DNA of 32,627 nucleotides from Cladosporium sp. IMV 00045 (lineage: Eukaryota; Ascomycota; Dothideomycetes; Cladosporiales; Cladosporiaceae), in NCBI GenBank assembly GCA_001931905.2, contig MSJI02000107.1:1-32627 (forward strand), given 5' to 3'. The translations under genes and the position numbers were made by a program. Numbering within the stretch: the stretch's first letter is position 1; every line of letters begins with the position of its first letter. Below the pieces are notes generated by a model. The model ran no database searches. It was not told the DNA's origin and saw only the letters and a program-made list of their open reading frames with translations. Shown piece after piece: positions 31,745 to 32,627 of this stretch.

Positions 31745-32627
31745 CTAATAACCAGGCGTATTCAACGCCAACCCCATCAAGCATCCACCAATCAGGCCCG
31801 CAATAGGGATAGTCATGACCCAAGAGAAGAACAACAAACCGACACGCTGCCAATTGACAGCCTTAAAAGTGCCATTGCAGAGACCCACACCGACCGTGGC
31901 GCCCGTGATACACATGCTCGTCGACACGGGAAGCGAGTACTGCGAGAAGATGAGGATGGTGATGGCGGCGCCCATTTCCATGGAAGAACCGCGCGAGGGG
32001 GAGTGGTAGGTGATTTTGTTGCCCATGACTGTGTACAGAAGGATGGGTTAGTGGGCTGCGCTTTGACTTGAGAGATGTGAGTAGTGGGGAAGGGGTTCTT
32101 ACCTCTCATGATGTTATAACCGTAAGTGATGAAACCGAAGCAGATCGTCAGAGCGATGACGGCGATCTGCCAGAGGGGGACAGGAGCTTTGGAACCGACC
32201 GTCTCGCCCGTCGACCAAGCGGTGTACATGGCGGCCCAGACGCCCACGGCGTTTCCGACGTCGTTGGCGCCGTGCGCGAAGGATGCCGTGCAGGCGGTGA
32301 TGATCTGCACGAAAGAGTACAGGTACTCGACTTCGTTGGAGTATTTGGGAGCGTGCGCGTACACGCGGTCCATGCGGCGGCCTTCAGGGGTTCCGAGGAC
32401 GCCGACCTGGGCGCGGTGGATGTCGTAGGACATGCCGTAGAGGGCGCCGACGACGATCTGGGCTGGGATGCGCACGAGGGTGGCTTTGAGGTTGTGGATT
32501 TCGTAGATGGAGCCGGCTCCGAGTTGGTTGTTGTGAAGGGTGCGCATGGCCCAGCCCAAGGGACCTTTTTGTTGTCTAAGCTCTTCGTGGTGTTGCTCGC
32601 GAGCCTGGGCAAGAAGAAGGCGGTAGG
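31745..32627 (-). CDS. PHO89-type sodium/phosphate symporter (PiT family), 3' part
   Basis: Exons 32103 to beyond 32627 and 32028-31745, with intron 32102-32029 (GTAAGA...CACAG, 74 bp). About 268 C-terminal residues are visible; the start lies outside the window. The PiT signature GANDVGNAVG is present, with the conserved block YGYNIMR joined across the intron to VMGNKITYHSPSRG, diagnostic of fungal PHO89. Several hydrophobic helices surround it (WQIAVIALTICFGFITYG, and VGLLFFSWVMTIPIAGLIGG near the end). The preceding hydrophilic stretch AREQHHEELRQQKG is part of the large cytoplasmic loop. The protein imports phosphate with sodium at the plasma membrane, and relatives are induced by phosphate starvation and alkaline pH; this promoter is not in view. 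Confidence 0.92.

Overview
The window looks like nuclear DNA of a filamentous ascomycete (Pezizomycotina). Genes lie on both strands. Introns are 40-84 bp, start GT(A/G)NGT and end in (C/T)AG, often with a CTGAC- or CTAAC-like branch site. The families present (GH76, PL3, SUR7/PalI, GPI-anchored PLC-like, PHO89, Zn2Cys6 regulator with the fungal middle domain) are typical of that group. A secreted pectate lyase and a GH76 enzyme would suit a plant-associated Dothideomycete, but that is inference. I rebuilt gene models by joining exons by hand, checking splice motifs and reading phase. None is transcript-supported.

Layout. 1-840 (+): 3' end of a GH76 endo-alpha-1,6-mannanase. 1290-3368 (-): ankyrin protein with a fungal STAND-type N-terminal domain. 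4040-5428 (+): FAD amine oxidase of the sarcosine/fructosyl-amino-acid oxidase family. 5580-6395 (-): P-loop kinase of the uridine-kinase/YFH7 type. 6929-7828 (+): carboxymuconolactone-decarboxylase-like protein. 7981-9375 (-): MmgE/PrpD protein. 10382-11416 (-): SUR7/PalI membrane protein. 12813-14393 (+): GPI-anchored PLC-like phosphodiesterase. 15383-18373 (-): TCP11-domain protein. 19321-20303 (-): three-domain ubiquitin-like protein. 20635-23079 (+): SERAC1/DUF676-like hydrolase with an unrecognised C-terminal half. 23431-24231 (-): PL3 pectate lyase. 25281-27551 (-): DUF726 membrane hydrolase. 28272-30597 (-): Zn2Cys6 transcription factor carrying two lesions. 31745-32627 (-): 3' part of a PHO89-type phosphate permease.

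The genes do not form an obvious biosynthetic cluster. Most look like ordinary housekeeping or surface functions. The least ordinary items are the tri-ubiquitin-like gene, whose last unit is about 72% identical to ubiquitin but carries a 12-residue tail; the hydrolase divergently paired with it across 331 bp; and the regulator gene with a one-base frameshift and a GA instead of GT donor. A repeated intragenic strand-composition flip also appears: many coding strands are C-rich early and G-rich near the 3' end.

No tRNA, rRNA, transposon, CRISPR or viral sequence was recognised.
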